From positions 1-44,160 of the forward strand of contig JAUYLL010000071.1 of assembly GCA_030698375.1 (NCBI GenBank): a stretch of 44,160 nt of DNA, written 5' to 3'. Position 1 is the first letter of the stretch; each line of letters opens with the position of its first letter. This document shows positions 24,163 to 32,565 of this stretch, piece after piece. This DNA comes from Nocardioides sp. GTDB taxonomy: Bacteria; Actinomycetota; Actinomycetes; Propionibacteriales; Nocardioidaceae. The position numbers were made by a program, and so were the translations under genes. The notes under the pieces were generated by a model. It was given only the letters and a program-made list of their open reading frames with translations. It did no database searches and was not told the origin of the DNA.

Positions 24163-24723
24163 TCAACCGCAGGCGCGCCGGACGAGGGCGTGCAGGTTCG
24201 GCTCCTCGGTGGGGAGCGCGTCGACCGGCCACCACCGCACGTCGAGGGACTCCGCGCTCACCGCGTGCTCGGCGCCGGCGGGGGCCACGGCGACGTACCG
24301 CACGTCGAAGTGGGCAACGGTGCCGTCGGGGTGGCAGAAGCCGACGTCGTGGGCGTCGAGTTGCACCGGTCCGGGCTCGAGGGCGAGCCCGGCCAGGCCG
24401 GACTCCTCGGTCGCCTCGCGCAGCGCCGCACCGGCCAGCGTGGTGTCGCCGGGCTCGCAGTGGCCGCCGAGCTGGAACCAGGCGCCGGCCTTGGCGTGCA
24501 GGGTGAGCAGGACGGAGTCGCGGGCGGCGTTGACCACCAGGGTGCTGGCGGTCAGGTGCGCCGGGAAGCAGGTACGCCGCAGCGCGTCGGCGTGCTCCTC
24601 GAGGTGCAGGAGGTAGCGGCCGCGCAGACGCTCCTGGTCGGCGTCGTACCCCTGCCAGGAGCCCAGCGCCGCGCGTGCGTCGGCGTGCAGCGGGTCGGTC
24701 GCCCCCGCAGGAACCGTGCTCAG
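24163..24723 (-). CDS. NUDIX hydrolase, start codon unclear
   Basis: A protein of about 186 residues with the NUDIX box GHCEPGDTTLAGAALREATEESG and the upstream strand FPAHLTASTLVVNA typical of a common actinobacterial NUDIX group. No ATG, GTG or TTG lies in frame near the expected N-terminus (around DPLHADARAALGSW). The closest fitting initiator is CTG at 24,723, overlapping the stop of the upstream DUF2342 gene as CTGA; the nearest in-frame GTG is about 160 nt inside that gene. Reinitiation by translational coupling could serve a weak codon. Substrate unknown. Confidence 0.75.
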   Translation of the reverse strand: MSTVPAGATDPLHADARAALGSWQGYDADQERLRGRYLLHLEEHADALRRTCFPAHLTASTLVVNAARDSVLLTLHAKAGAWFQLGGHCEPGDTTLAGAALREATEESGLAGLALEPGPVQLDAHDVGFCHPDGTVAHFDVRYVAVAPAGAEHAVSAESLDVRWWPVDALPTEEPNLHALVRRACG

Positions 24724-26042
24724 CGGTCGCCGTCCCCGTCGCCCGTGCCCTCGTCGAGCAGCTTGTTCAGCTCGGCGTCGAACTCCTCGTCGGAGAGGCT
24801 GCTCGGCGCCTTGATGCTCTCGCGGAACCCGAGCGGGTCGTCGAGGTCGTCCGAGGTGGGCAGCAGGTCGGGGTGGGTCCACACCGCGTCGCGGGCCTCG
24901 ATGCCCTGGCGGGTGCGCAGCGAGCCCCACAAGGTGGAGGCGTCGCGCAGCCGGCGCGGGCGCAGCTCGAGGCCGACGAGTGCTCCGAAGGCCTGCTCGC
25001 CCGGCCCGCCGGACGCGCGACGCCGGCGTACGGCCTCCTGGAGCTTGCCGGCGTGCGGCATCCGCTCGAGGGTCGCCTGGCCGACGACCTCGTCGACCCA
25101 GCCCTCGACCAGCGCGAGGGTGGTCTCCAGGCGGGTGAGCGCGGCCTGCTGCGCCGGCGTCTTCTCGGGCTCGAACAGCCCGCCCTCGAGCGCCTCCTGG
25201 AGGGCCTGGGGGTTCATCGGGTCGATGTCGCGCAGCGAGGACTCGATGCCGGAGATGTCGAGGGAGGCGCCGCGGCCGTACTCCTCGACGGCGCTGATGA
25301 GGTGGGCCCGCAGCCACGGCACGTGGGCGAAGAGCCGCTGGTGGGCGGCCTCGCGCAGGGCGAGGTAGAGGAGGACGTCGTCCTCGGTGACGTCGAGCCC
25401 TTCGGCGAAGGCGCGGACGTTGGTCGGCACGAGCGCGGCGGTGCCCTCGGGTCCGAGGGGGAGGCCGATGTCGGAGGCGGAGAGCACTTCGCCAGCGAGC
25501 GCGCCGAGGGCCTGACCGACCTGGGCGCCGAACATGACGCCGCCGGCGCGGCCGAGCATCCCGATGAGCGGTCCGGCCATCGCCTTGGCCTCGGGCGGCA
25601 GGGCGTCGCCCATCGCCGCGGTGACGTGCTCGGCCACGGGCTCCACGAGCACCTTCCACACCGGCACGGTCTGCTCGATCCACTCCGCGCGGCTCCACGC
25701 GGTGGTCGTGCGCACACCGGTGGCGAAGACGGTCGTGTCGTCGAGCCAGTGGTCGGCCAGTCGCAGGACGTCGGCGACCCGGTCGTGGTCGCGAGGGCCG
25801 GTCGACGGGTCGGGGTTCGCGGCGACGGCCTTGCGCGCGGTGTCCTTGGCGAGGTCCCAGTTCACCGCACCCTCGAAGGGCGCCATCATCTGCTGCATCT
25901 GGCCCATCAGGGCGTTCAGGTCGGGCATCTGCCCGCCGCCTCCGGCGAGACCGCCGAAGAGATGCTCGAACGGCGTTCCCTTGAAGGGGTTTTGGGGGTC
26001 CTCGCCGGGACCGGGGGTGCCGCCAGGGGGGTCGCTGCTCAT
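24720..26042 (-). CDS. DUF2342 (zincin-like) metalloprotease-family protein
   Basis: A 440-residue protein. The N-terminus is Gly/Pro-rich with a Gln/Met-rich helix (LMGQMQQMM). The family core is seen in AGPLIGMLGRAGGVMFGAQVGQ and in LREAAHQRLFAHVPWL, which carries the family's presumed zinc-binding His. It is the counterpart of Rv3195 from memory. Activity is predicted, not established. The ATG at 26,042 is 7 nt after TAGTTT on the minus strand (leaderless); an extension to 26,078 is unlikely. The NUDIX gene follows with overlap. Confidence 0.85.
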   Translation of the reverse strand: MSSDPPGGTPGPGEDPQNPFKGTPFEHLFGGLAGGGGQMPDLNALMGQMQQMMAPFEGAVNWDLAKDTARKAVAANPDPSTGPRDHDRVADVLRLADHWLDDTTVFATGVRTTTAWSRAEWIEQTVPVWKVLVEPVAEHVTAAMGDALPPEAKAMAGPLIGMLGRAGGVMFGAQVGQALGALAGEVLSASDIGLPLGPEGTAALVPTNVRAFAEGLDVTEDDVLLYLALREAAHQRLFAHVPWLRAHLISAVEEYGRGASLDISGIESSLRDIDPMNPQALQEALEGGLFEPEKTPAQQAALTRLETTLALVEGWVDEVVGQATLERMPHAGKLQEAVRRRRASGGPGEQAFGALVGLELRPRRLRDASTLWGSLRTRQGIEARDAVWTHPDLLPTSDDLDDPLGFRESIKAPSSLSDEEFDAELNKLLDEGTGDGDGDR

Positions 26043-26113
26043 GGGTCCCAAACTACTCGCGGCACCCAGCCTGCGCACCCGGCCCTCGGCACGGTAGGCG
26101 TACGCTCGGCGCC

Positions 26114-26578
26114 GTGGCTGACCCCTCGCCGTCCGACCCCTCCGCCTCCGACGCCCGCCCGGTGATCCGGCTGCTGGCCCTGCGCGAGGAGCCGCTGGAC
26201 GTGACCGAGGTGCTCGAGGCGGTCTCCGACCCCCGCGCCGGCGCGGTCGACGTGTTCGTCGGGGCCGTCCGCGACCACGACAACGCCCAGGGCGTGACGG
26301 GGCTGGACTACTCCGCGCACCCCTCCGCGGTGGACCGGCTGCGCGAGGTCGCCGAGGGCATCGTCGCCGAGCACGACGTCCTGGCGCTGGCCGGCGTGCA
26401 CCGCACCGGCTCGCTCGCGATCGGTGACCTGGCGGTGGTCTGCGCGGTCGCGACCGCGCACCGCGGCGAGGCGTTCGCCGCCACCGAGGCGTTCATCGAC
26501 CGGCTCAAGGAGTCGGTGCCGATCTGGAAGCACCAGCGCTTCACCGACGGCACCGACGAGTGGGTCGGCACGCCCTGA
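26114..26578 (+). CDS. moaE: Molybdopterin synthase catalytic subunit MoaE
   Basis: A 154-residue MoaE. With thiocarboxylated MoaD it converts cyclic pyranopterin monophosphate to molybdopterin. Conserved parts are GAVDVFVGAVRDHD, the basic HRTGSLAIGD strand and the catalytic-lysine motif VPIWKHQ. The first 15 residues are an unconserved Ser/Pro-rich extension. GTG at 26,114 is 7 nt after TACGCT (26,101-26,106), a leaderless start. No moaD is adjacent; MoeZ (1,018) would charge it. Confidence 0.92.
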   Translation: MADPSPSDPSASDARPVIRLLALREEPLDVTEVLEAVSDPRAGAVDVFVGAVRDHDNAQGVTGLDYSAHPSAVDRLREVAEGIVAEHDVLALAGVHRTGSLAIGDLAVVCAVATAHRGEAFAATEAFIDRLKESVPIWKHQRFTDGTDEWVGTP

Positions 26579-26639
26579 CTGCTCGACACCCTCGTCGCGC
26601 CTCCGCCACCCCGCGCCCGCGGCGTCCTACTCTGACGGC

Positions 26640-26924
26640 GTGGAGATCCTGCTCTGGCTCGTGCCCCCGGTCGTGGTGACCGCGGTGGCGATGGTCTGGG
26701 TGTCGTGGCTGGGCCGACCCGACCACGGGCGCGTCGACGACCGGTCCGAGGCGACGTACGCACGCTTCGCCGAGGCACTGGCGCGGCCGCTGGACTCCGG
26801 GCGCCGCAGCCGCGCGACGAGGGTCCCGGCGCGACCCCGGGACCGCAGCACGGGGGTCGCGGTGCGGCCCTCCCGCCGTACCGGTGCCGGTGGACCGGGC
26901 GCCGCGGGCAGCCCGGCAGCCTGA
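26640..26924 (+). CDS. Small single-pass membrane protein, hypothetical
   Basis: A 94-residue protein. Residues 2-25 form one transmembrane helix (ILLWLVPPVVVTAVAMVWVSWL); the rest is a basic Arg-rich, probably disordered cytoplasmic tail. GTG at 26,640 is 6 nt after TACTCT (26,628-26,633), a leaderless start, which supports it as a real gene. It lies 43 nt before the PDZ-Lon gene. I recognise no family. Confidence 0.6.
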   Translation: MEILLWLVPPVVVTAVAMVWVSWLGRPDHGRVDDRSEATYARFAEALARPLDSGRRSRATRVPARPRDRSTGVAVRPSRRTGAGGPGAAGSPAA

Positions 26925-26967
26925 GCCCGCCTCCGGCCTGTTGCCGCCGGATGAGAAGGTGGGAGTC

Positions 26968-28026
26968 ATGACTCGTCGCACCGTCACCGGGATCGTCGCG
27001 TCGGTGCTCCTGGTGGCGCTGGTCGCGGTGGCTGCCGTGCTGCCTGTGCCCTACGTCACGTTCAGCCCCGGTCCGACTGTCGACGTCCTCGCCGAGTTCG
27101 ACGGCGAGGAGATCGTGATGGTCAGCGGCGAGCAGACCTACCGCGGCGACGGCGAACTGCGGCTGACGACGGTCTCGGTGACCGGCCCGACCCAGGAGAT
27201 CACCCTCGTCCAGGCGCTGTCGGCGTGGTGGGACGGCACACGGGCGATCTACCCGCGCGACGCGGTCTACCCCGACGGCAGCACCGCCGACCAGGTACGC
27301 CGCGAGTCCAGCGTGCAGATGGTCTCCTCCCAGGACACCGCCGTCGCGGTGGCGCTGCAGGAGCTCGGCTTCGACCTCCCTCGGGTGGTCGAGGTCTTCG
27401 ACGTCGCCGACGGCGGCCCGGCCTCCGGTGCCCTCGAGGTCGGCGACCAGGTGGTGCGCGTCAACGGCACCCGCATCACCGACACGGCCTCGGTCAGCGA
27501 GGCCGTCCAGCAGGTCGGCGTGGGCGAGGTGGCGACCATCGAGGTGCGCCGCAACGGCAACACCCGGGTCCGGGAGATCACCACCGCGCCCAGCCCGGAG
27601 GACCCCGACACCGCGATCGTCGGCATCGTCATCGGGCCCGGCTACGACTTCCCCTTCGACGTCGGCGTCCGCATCGACGAGAACATCGGCGGCCCCAGCG
27701 CCGGGCTGATCTTCTCCCTCGCCGTCTACGACACCCTCACCCCCGGGTCGCTGACCGGCGGGCGCCCGGTCGCCGGCACCGGCACGCTCACCGAGGACGG
27801 CGAGGTCGGGGCGATCGGTGGCATCCCGCAGAAGATCGTCGCCGCGCAGGCCGAGGGCGCCGAGCTGTTCCTCGTCCCGCCCGGAAACTGTGCCGAGGCG
27901 CTCGGGGCGCCGGGCGTCGGCAAGGACATCGAGCTGCTGCGCGCCGAGACCATGAGTGAGACCGTCGAGGCGCTCGCGGCCTGGGCCGACGACCCCGACG
28001 CCGACCTGCCGAGGTGTGAAGGATGA
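26968..28026 (+). CDS. Membrane-anchored PDZ-Lon (S16) protease
   Basis: A 352-residue protein. Residues about 7-28 are a signal anchor; a PDZ domain lies about 140-215 (VADGGPASGALEVGDQVVRV); the C-terminal Lon proteolytic domain has the Ser-Lys dyad Ser244 in GGPSAGLIF and Lys289 in GGIPQKIVAA. No AAA domain is present, so it is an ATP-independent Lon-like protease facing the outside, like Rv3194c from memory. ATG follows GGTGGGAG. The next gene overlaps by 4 nt. Confidence 0.92.
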   Translation: MTRRTVTGIVASVLLVALVAVAAVLPVPYVTFSPGPTVDVLAEFDGEEIVMVSGEQTYRGDGELRLTTVSVTGPTQEITLVQALSAWWDGTRAIYPRDAVYPDGSTADQVRRESSVQMVSSQDTAVAVALQELGFDLPRVVEVFDVADGGPASGALEVGDQVVRVNGTRITDTASVSEAVQQVGVGEVATIEVRRNGNTRVREITTAPSPEDPDTAIVGIVIGPGYDFPFDVGVRIDENIGGPSAGLIFSLAVYDTLTPGSLTGGRPVAGTGTLTEDGEVGAIGGIPQKIVAAQAEGAELFLVPPGNCAEALGAPGVGKDIELLRAETMSETVEALAAWADDPDADLPRCEG

Positions 28027-28610
28027 CCGAGCCGACTGTGGACGGGCCCGCGCAGCCCGACCAGCCCGCCGTACTCGAGCTGGACGACGCCACCGCCGCG
28101 CTGCGTGCCGCCGTCGAGGAGATCGAGGCCCACGTCGCGGAGTCCGGCTGGGACCAGCCGTCCCGGCTCTACGCGCTGGCCCGGACCCGTGACCTCGTGG
28201 TCCGCGAGCCCGCGCTCGCCGATGCGCTCGGGCTGGCCGGCCAGGAGCCCGACGAGGACGACCTGACCCCGGTCGAGCAGGAGCACGTGCCGGTTGACCG
28301 GACGCTGGAGGAGGTCCTCGAGGCGATCGCGTGGCCCGCTGAGGTGCACGGCTGCGCCGCGGTCGTGGAGCGCCTGGTGCTGCCGCCGGCGGCCGACGAC
28401 GAGATCCCCGAGGACGACGACGCCGCCGAGGAGTACGCCGCGTCACACCCCGACCGGCAGGACGTGCGCATCGTCGCCGGGGTGACCCGCGACGGCGAGC
28501 GCTGGTGCGCCCTGCGCCTGCGCGCCCACGACGAGGGCTTGGCGGTGGTCTCGGGACCTGACATCGTCCCGGCCCTGCTGGACCTGCTGCACACCACCCT
28601 GGTGGACTGA
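28023..28610 (+). CDS. PPA1309 family protein
   Basis: A 195-residue acidic soluble protein, named for the Propionibacterium homologue. The middle is conserved: WDQPSRLYALARTRDLV, then LEEVLEAIAWPAEVHGCAAVVER, and the C-terminal VRIVAGVTRDGERWCALRLR. No catalytic motif is visible. The ATG overlaps the protease stop (ATGA), so it is coupled to the PDZ-Lon gene and may serve it. Function unknown. Confidence 0.8.
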   Translation: MTEPTVDGPAQPDQPAVLELDDATAALRAAVEEIEAHVAESGWDQPSRLYALARTRDLVVREPALADALGLAGQEPDEDDLTPVEQEHVPVDRTLEEVLEAIAWPAEVHGCAAVVERLVLPPAADDEIPEDDDAAEEYAASHPDRQDVRIVAGVTRDGERWCALRLRAHDEGLAVVSGPDIVPALLDLLHTTLVD

Positions 28611-28612
28611 CC

Positions 28613-28672
28613 ATGCCTGACCGACGACCTGACCGACGACCTGATCGACGACGAGGAGCACCAACGCCGTGA
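28613..28672 (+). CDS. Short upstream ORF (19 codons) before the UPF0182 gene
   Basis: ATG at 28,613 opens a 19-codon frame of a tandem PDRR repeat, ending in a TGA that overlaps the GTG of the following gene (GTGA). It is built on about three copies of CTGACCGACGAC. It may couple translation of the large membrane protein to its upstream gene. It could also be chance, since its ribosome-binding site is poor. Confidence 0.35.
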   Translation: MPDRRPDRRPDRRRGAPTP

Positions 28673-31632
28673 GCGGCTACTTCGACGAGCCCCCCGCCCC
28701 ACCGCGCAAGCCCGCGCAACCTCCGGCGCGACCCCAGCGCTCCCGGGCCCTGATCGGCACGCTCGTCGTGCTCGTCGTGGCGTTCGTGCTGCTGTCGGCC
28801 TTCACGGGCCTCTGGACCGACCGACTGTGGTTCCAGGACCTCGGGTACGGCGGGGTGTTCACCACCCTGATCTCCACCCGGGTGGTCCTCTTCGTGGTCT
28901 TCGGCCTGCTGATGGCCGCCGTGGTGGCGATCAACCTCTGGATCGCCTACCGGCTGCGGCCGACCTTCCGCGCGCACTCGCCGGAGCAGGCGAGCCTGGA
29001 CCGCTACCGCGAGGTGGTCACGCCGATCCGCGTGTGGCTGTTGCTCGGCATCTCCGGCGCGATGGCGGTCTTCGCCGGCGTCTCGGCCTCGGGCCAGTGG
29101 CGCAACTTCCTGCTGTGGCGCAACGGCGGTGAGTTCGGCACCACCGACCCGTACTTCAACCGGGACGCGGGCTTCTTCGTCTTCGACCTGCCGTGGCTGC
29201 ACTTCCTCGTCGACTTCGGCATGGCCGCCAGCGTCGTGGGCATCCTGGCCGCGGCCCTGGTGCACTACCTGTACGGCGGCATCCGGCTGCAGGCGACCAG
29301 CGACAAGGTCTCCGGTGCCGCGCAGGCGCAGCTCTCGGTCCTGGTCGGGCTCTTCGTGCTCTTCAAGGCCGTCGACTACTACCTCGACCGCTTCGACCTC
29401 ACCACCGGCGCAGGCGGGCTGATCACCGGTCTGACGTTCACCGACGAGAACGCCGTGCTGCCGTCGAAGAACATCCTGATGTTCATCGCGCTGATCTGCG
29501 CGATCCTGTTCTTCGCCAACGTCTTCCGCCGCACCTGGATGCTGCCCGGCATCGGCCTGGGCCTGCTGGTGCTCTCCTCGATCCTGCTGGGCCTGGTGTG
29601 GCCGGGGATCGTGCAGAACTTCCAGGTGAACCCCTCGGAGCCGGACAAGGAGGCGCCGTACATCGAGCGGAACATCGCCGCGACGCGCGACGCCTACCAG
29701 ATCGCCGACACCGAGATCACCGACTACGCCGCGACCGCCTCGCTCGAGCCCGAGCAGCTGGCCGCCGACGCGCAGTCCATCCCGGGCATCCGGCTGCTGG
29801 ACCCCTCGCTGGTCAGCGACACCTTCACCCAGCTGCAGCAGGTCCGCGGCTACTACGGGGTGCCCGACGTGCTCGACGTCGACCGCTACGAGATCGACGG
29901 CGAGGAGCGCGACATGGTCGTCGCGGTCCGCGAGCTGAACCAGGCCGGCCTGCCGGGCAACCAGCAGAACTGGGCGAACCTGCACACCGTCTACACCCAC
30001 GGCTACGGCATGGTGGCGGCGTACGGCAACCAGCGCGACGCGCAGAACCAGCCGGCCGGCAACACCGGTGGCGAGCCGATCTTCGCCGAGGAGGACATCC
30101 CGCCGCGCGGTGACCTCAGCGACCTGGGCGACGGCTATGTCCCGCAGATCTACTTCGGCGAGAACAGCCCGACGTACTCCATCGTCGGCAAGGAGGAGGG
30201 TGGCGACGACATCGAGCTCGACATCCCCGAGGGCGACGCGAACGGTGGGCAGGCCCGCACCAACACCTACGACGGTGAGACCGGCGTCGGGGTGGGCGGA
30301 CTGGCCAGCAAGATCCTCTACGCCATCAGGTTCGGCGAGCCGAACATCGTGCTGTCCGGCCGGGTGAACGAAAACTCCCGGATCCTCTACGACCGGCACC
30401 CCTCGGACCGCGTCGAGAAGGTCGCGCCGTGGCTGACGGTCGACAACGACATCTACCCGGCCGTCGTCGACGGGCGCGTGCTGTGGATCGTCGACGCCTA
30501 CACCGTCAGCGACCGCTACCCGCTCTCGGAGAAGCGTTCGCTCAGCGACATGACCGAGGACCGGCTGAACCCGATCGCGGCGTTCAACACCCTGCCGACC
30601 GACGAGATCAACTACATGCGGAACTCGGTCAAGGCGGTCGTGGACGCCTTCGACGGCACCGTGACGCTCTACGCCTGGGACGAGGAGGACCCGGTCCTCG
30701 ACGCGTGGTCGAGCGCCTTCGACGGGGTCATCAAGCCGCGGGAGACCATCCCCGATGCGCTGCTGGACCACATGCGCTACCCCGAGGACCTGTTCAAGGT
30801 GCAGCGTCACCTGCTGCAGGAGTACCACGTCACCGACGCGCAGACGTTCTACGCCGGCACGGACCGCTGGACGGTGCCCTCGGACCCGACGCGGACCGAG
30901 ACCTACCAGCCGCCGTACCGCCTCTCCGTGCAGACCCCGACCGGGGACGACGAGCCGACGTTCTCGCTGACCAGCGTGTTCACGCCCGCGGGCCGGCAGA
31001 ACCTGGCGTCGTTCATCTCCGTCGACGGTGACGCCTCGAAGGAGAACTACGGCCAGATCCGGATCCTGCGACTGCCCGGCAATACCCAGATCCAGGGCCC
31101 GCAGCAGATCGCCAACGCGTTCGCGGCCGACGAGTCGATCCAGAACGCCGTGCTGCCGTTCACGCGGACCAACAGCCAGGCGATCTACGGCAACCTGCTG
31201 ACGCTGCCGGTCGGGGACGGGCTGCTCTACGTGCAGCCGCTCTACACCCGGCGACAGGGGTCGGGCGAGGGCACCTACCCGGTGCTGCGCTTCGTGCTCG
31301 CCTCCTTCGGTCGCGACGTCGGCTACGGCCAGACGCTTGCCGAGGCGCTCGACGACGTGCTCGGCTCCTCGCAGCTGGAGCAGGAGATCGACGGCAGCGA
31401 GCCGGACGAGGGCGAGGACCCGCCGCCGGACGAGGCCGGGACCCCCGACCCCGAGCCCGGGCCGGACGAGCCCCCCGCCAGTGTCGAGGCCCTGCTCCAG
31501 CAGGCCGAGGGCAAGTTCGCCGAGGCCCAGCGGGCTCTGGCGGACGGCGACCTCGGTGCCTACCAGGACGCCGTAGCCGAAGCCCGTCGCCTCATCCAGC
31601 GCGCGCTGCAGGGGGGCGACACCGGCGAGTGA
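28669..31632 (+). CDS. UPF0182 family integral membrane protein
   Basis: A 987-residue protein, the usual length for the family. The N-terminal third has about seven transmembrane segments, e.g. ALIGTLVVLVVAFVLLSAF and VVLFVVFGLLMAAVVAINL. A long extracytoplasmic domain follows (e.g. YFGENSPTYSIVGKEEG, DPVLDAWSSAF, MRYPEDLFKVQRHLLQEYH). Before the end is an acidic Pro/Asp linker (about 905-935), then a coiled-coil-like tail EALLQQAEGKFAEAQRAL. Function unknown. GTG follows GAGGAG. It is the counterpart of Rv3193c and closes the core block. Confidence 0.92.
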   Translation: MSGYFDEPPAPPRKPAQPPARPQRSRALIGTLVVLVVAFVLLSAFTGLWTDRLWFQDLGYGGVFTTLISTRVVLFVVFGLLMAAVVAINLWIAYRLRPTFRAHSPEQASLDRYREVVTPIRVWLLLGISGAMAVFAGVSASGQWRNFLLWRNGGEFGTTDPYFNRDAGFFVFDLPWLHFLVDFGMAASVVGILAAALVHYLYGGIRLQATSDKVSGAAQAQLSVLVGLFVLFKAVDYYLDRFDLTTGAGGLITGLTFTDENAVLPSKNILMFIALICAILFFANVFRRTWMLPGIGLGLLVLSSILLGLVWPGIVQNFQVNPSEPDKEAPYIERNIAATRDAYQIADTEITDYAATASLEPEQLAADAQSIPGIRLLDPSLVSDTFTQLQQVRGYYGVPDVLDVDRYEIDGEERDMVVAVRELNQAGLPGNQQNWANLHTVYTHGYGMVAAYGNQRDAQNQPAGNTGGEPIFAEEDIPPRGDLSDLGDGYVPQIYFGENSPTYSIVGKEEGGDDIELDIPEGDANGGQARTNTYDGETGVGVGGLASKILYAIRFGEPNIVLSGRVNENSRILYDRHPSDRVEKVAPWLTVDNDIYPAVVDGRVLWIVDAYTVSDRYPLSEKRSLSDMTEDRLNPIAAFNTLPTDEINYMRNSVKAVVDAFDGTVTLYAWDEEDPVLDAWSSAFDGVIKPRETIPDALLDHMRYPEDLFKVQRHLLQEYHVTDAQTFYAGTDRWTVPSDPTRTETYQPPYRLSVQTPTGDDEPTFSLTSVFTPAGRQNLASFISVDGDASKENYGQIRILRLPGNTQIQGPQQIANAFAADESIQNAVLPFTRTNSQAIYGNLLTLPVGDGLLYVQPLYTRRQGSGEGTYPVLRFVLASFGRDVGYGQTLAEALDDVLGSSQLEQEIDGSEPDEGEDPPPDEAGTPDPEPGPDEPPASVEALLQQAEGKFAEAQRALADGDLGAYQDAVAEARRLIQRALQGGDTGE

Positions 31633-31653
31633 CCTGCTCCACACCACCCCGAT

Positions 31654-31683
31654 TTGCTCGTGTCGGTGGACGCCCCGTAACGT
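31654..31683 (+). promoter_or_regulatory. Promoter of tRNA-fMet
   Basis: TTGCTC (31,654-31,659) and TAACGT (31,678-31,683) are 18 nt apart, a reasonable SigA-type pair. The tRNA begins 12 nt after the -10, so the precursor would have a short 5' leader. Confidence 0.55.
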
Positions 31684-31695
31684 GGGGTTCACCGA

Positions 31696-31772
31696 CGCGG
31701 GGTGGAGCAGCTCGGTAGCTCGCTGGGCTCATAACCCAGAGGTCGCAGGTTCAAATCCTGCCCCCGCTACCA
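31696..31772 (+). tRNA. Initiator tRNA-fMet (CAT)
   Basis: A 77-nt tRNA with CCA encoded. The anticodon CAT is in the loop CTCATAA, the anticodon stem has the three G-C pairs (GGG/CCC) that mark initiator tRNAs, and the first base pair is unpaired (C1 opposite T72). The D-arm is GAGCAGCTCGGTAGCTC and the T-arm has GGTTCAAATCC. It is followed directly by a terminator, then by a decayed integrase, so its 3' end is a likely attachment site. Confidence 0.96.
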
Positions 31773-31774
31773 AA

Positions 31775-31810
31775 TTCAGGCTCGGTTCCCTCTGGGGAAC
31801 CGAGCCTGAA
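31775..31810 (+). terminator. Terminator of tRNA-fMet
   Basis: TTCAGGCTCGGTTCCC (31,775-31,790) pairs perfectly over 16 bp with 31,795-31,810 across the loop TCTG. It starts 2 nt after the CCA end; GGCTTTCT follows. Confidence 0.9.
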
Positions 31811-31931
31811 GGCTTTCTAACTTGACTCGGTCATCACAAAGTCAGCCTTATGTGACCTCGCCCGGTGAGGGTCGCCGGTGAGGCGCCACCCCGCCCTGAG
31901 GCGGTGGGGGAGACGCCGGTACGACGGCGCC

Positions 31932-32422
31932 ATGACGAACCTGATGATCGCCGCCCTCCCGGCCGACCACTCGCGCTGTGCGCCTACCTCACCGAGCGCG
32001 CCGAAGCCGGCCGCGCGACCGGCACGCTGGACATGGCCTGCACCGTCATCCGGCACGTCCACCGCACCTGCGGCCTCACCGACCCGGTCGCCGCCGTCAG
32101 CGCCTGGCGAGTGGTGCGCGGGGGAGCACCCGGTGCTTTGGTCACCCGGATCTGGGGCAACACCGTCAGCCTGAAACCCCTCTCCGGCCACGTGCCCGCC
32201 CGGATGCTCCGCGCCCGCGCGGAGGCCGCCGGCCTCGACGGCACCCGGATCACCGCCCACTCCCGACGCGCCGGCCACGCCACCACCGCAGCACTGGCCG
32301 GTGTCCCGCTGCACCGGATCGCAGCCCAGACCCGGCACAAAGACCTCACCGTTCTCGTCAACCGCTACATCCGCCCACTCGAGGCGCTGGCCACCACCTC
32401 GAGCAAGGACCTCGGACTGTGA
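31932..32422 (+). pseudogene. Tyrosine recombinase (integrase), decayed
   Basis: The C-terminal half is clear: ITAHSRRAGHATTAALAG (HxxR box), QTRHKDLTVL and the tyrosine in VNRYIRP, ending ATTSSKDLGL. The N-terminal part has a core-binding-like helix CAYLTERAEAGRATGT. Two faults are visible. The natural start (ATG 31,932, MTNLMIAALPAD) is in a different frame from CAYLTERA, so a frameshift lies near 31,965. The segment between VIRHVHRTCGLTDPVA and AWRVVRGGAPG joins the N-terminal domain straight to the end of the catalytic domain; the box with the first catalytic Arg and the Lys is missing, about 100 residues. It cannot be active. It marks past integration at the tRNA. Confidence 0.8.
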
Positions 32423-32565
32423 GCGGACCCAGCGAGGGAAAGTGCTGTCGCCGCGGGGACCAGGCGCCCATCTCGGCATCGGGACTGCTGAACACCCTGC
32501 CGGGGCCACCCCTTGACGGCACGGCCTGCCTGCGAGAAGACCGACGCGGGTGCGGAATCCGAAGT

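Noticed and set aside
28617-28652. 12-bp tandem repeat as a mobile or variable-number repeat locus
   Set aside because: Only about three imperfect copies; better described as part of the short upstream frame.
26308-31692. A 1794-codon minus-strand frame across the PDZ-Lon, PPA1309 and UPF0182 genes
   Set aside because: It runs antisense through three genes with clear family motifs and shows only Arg/Val/His-rich filler.
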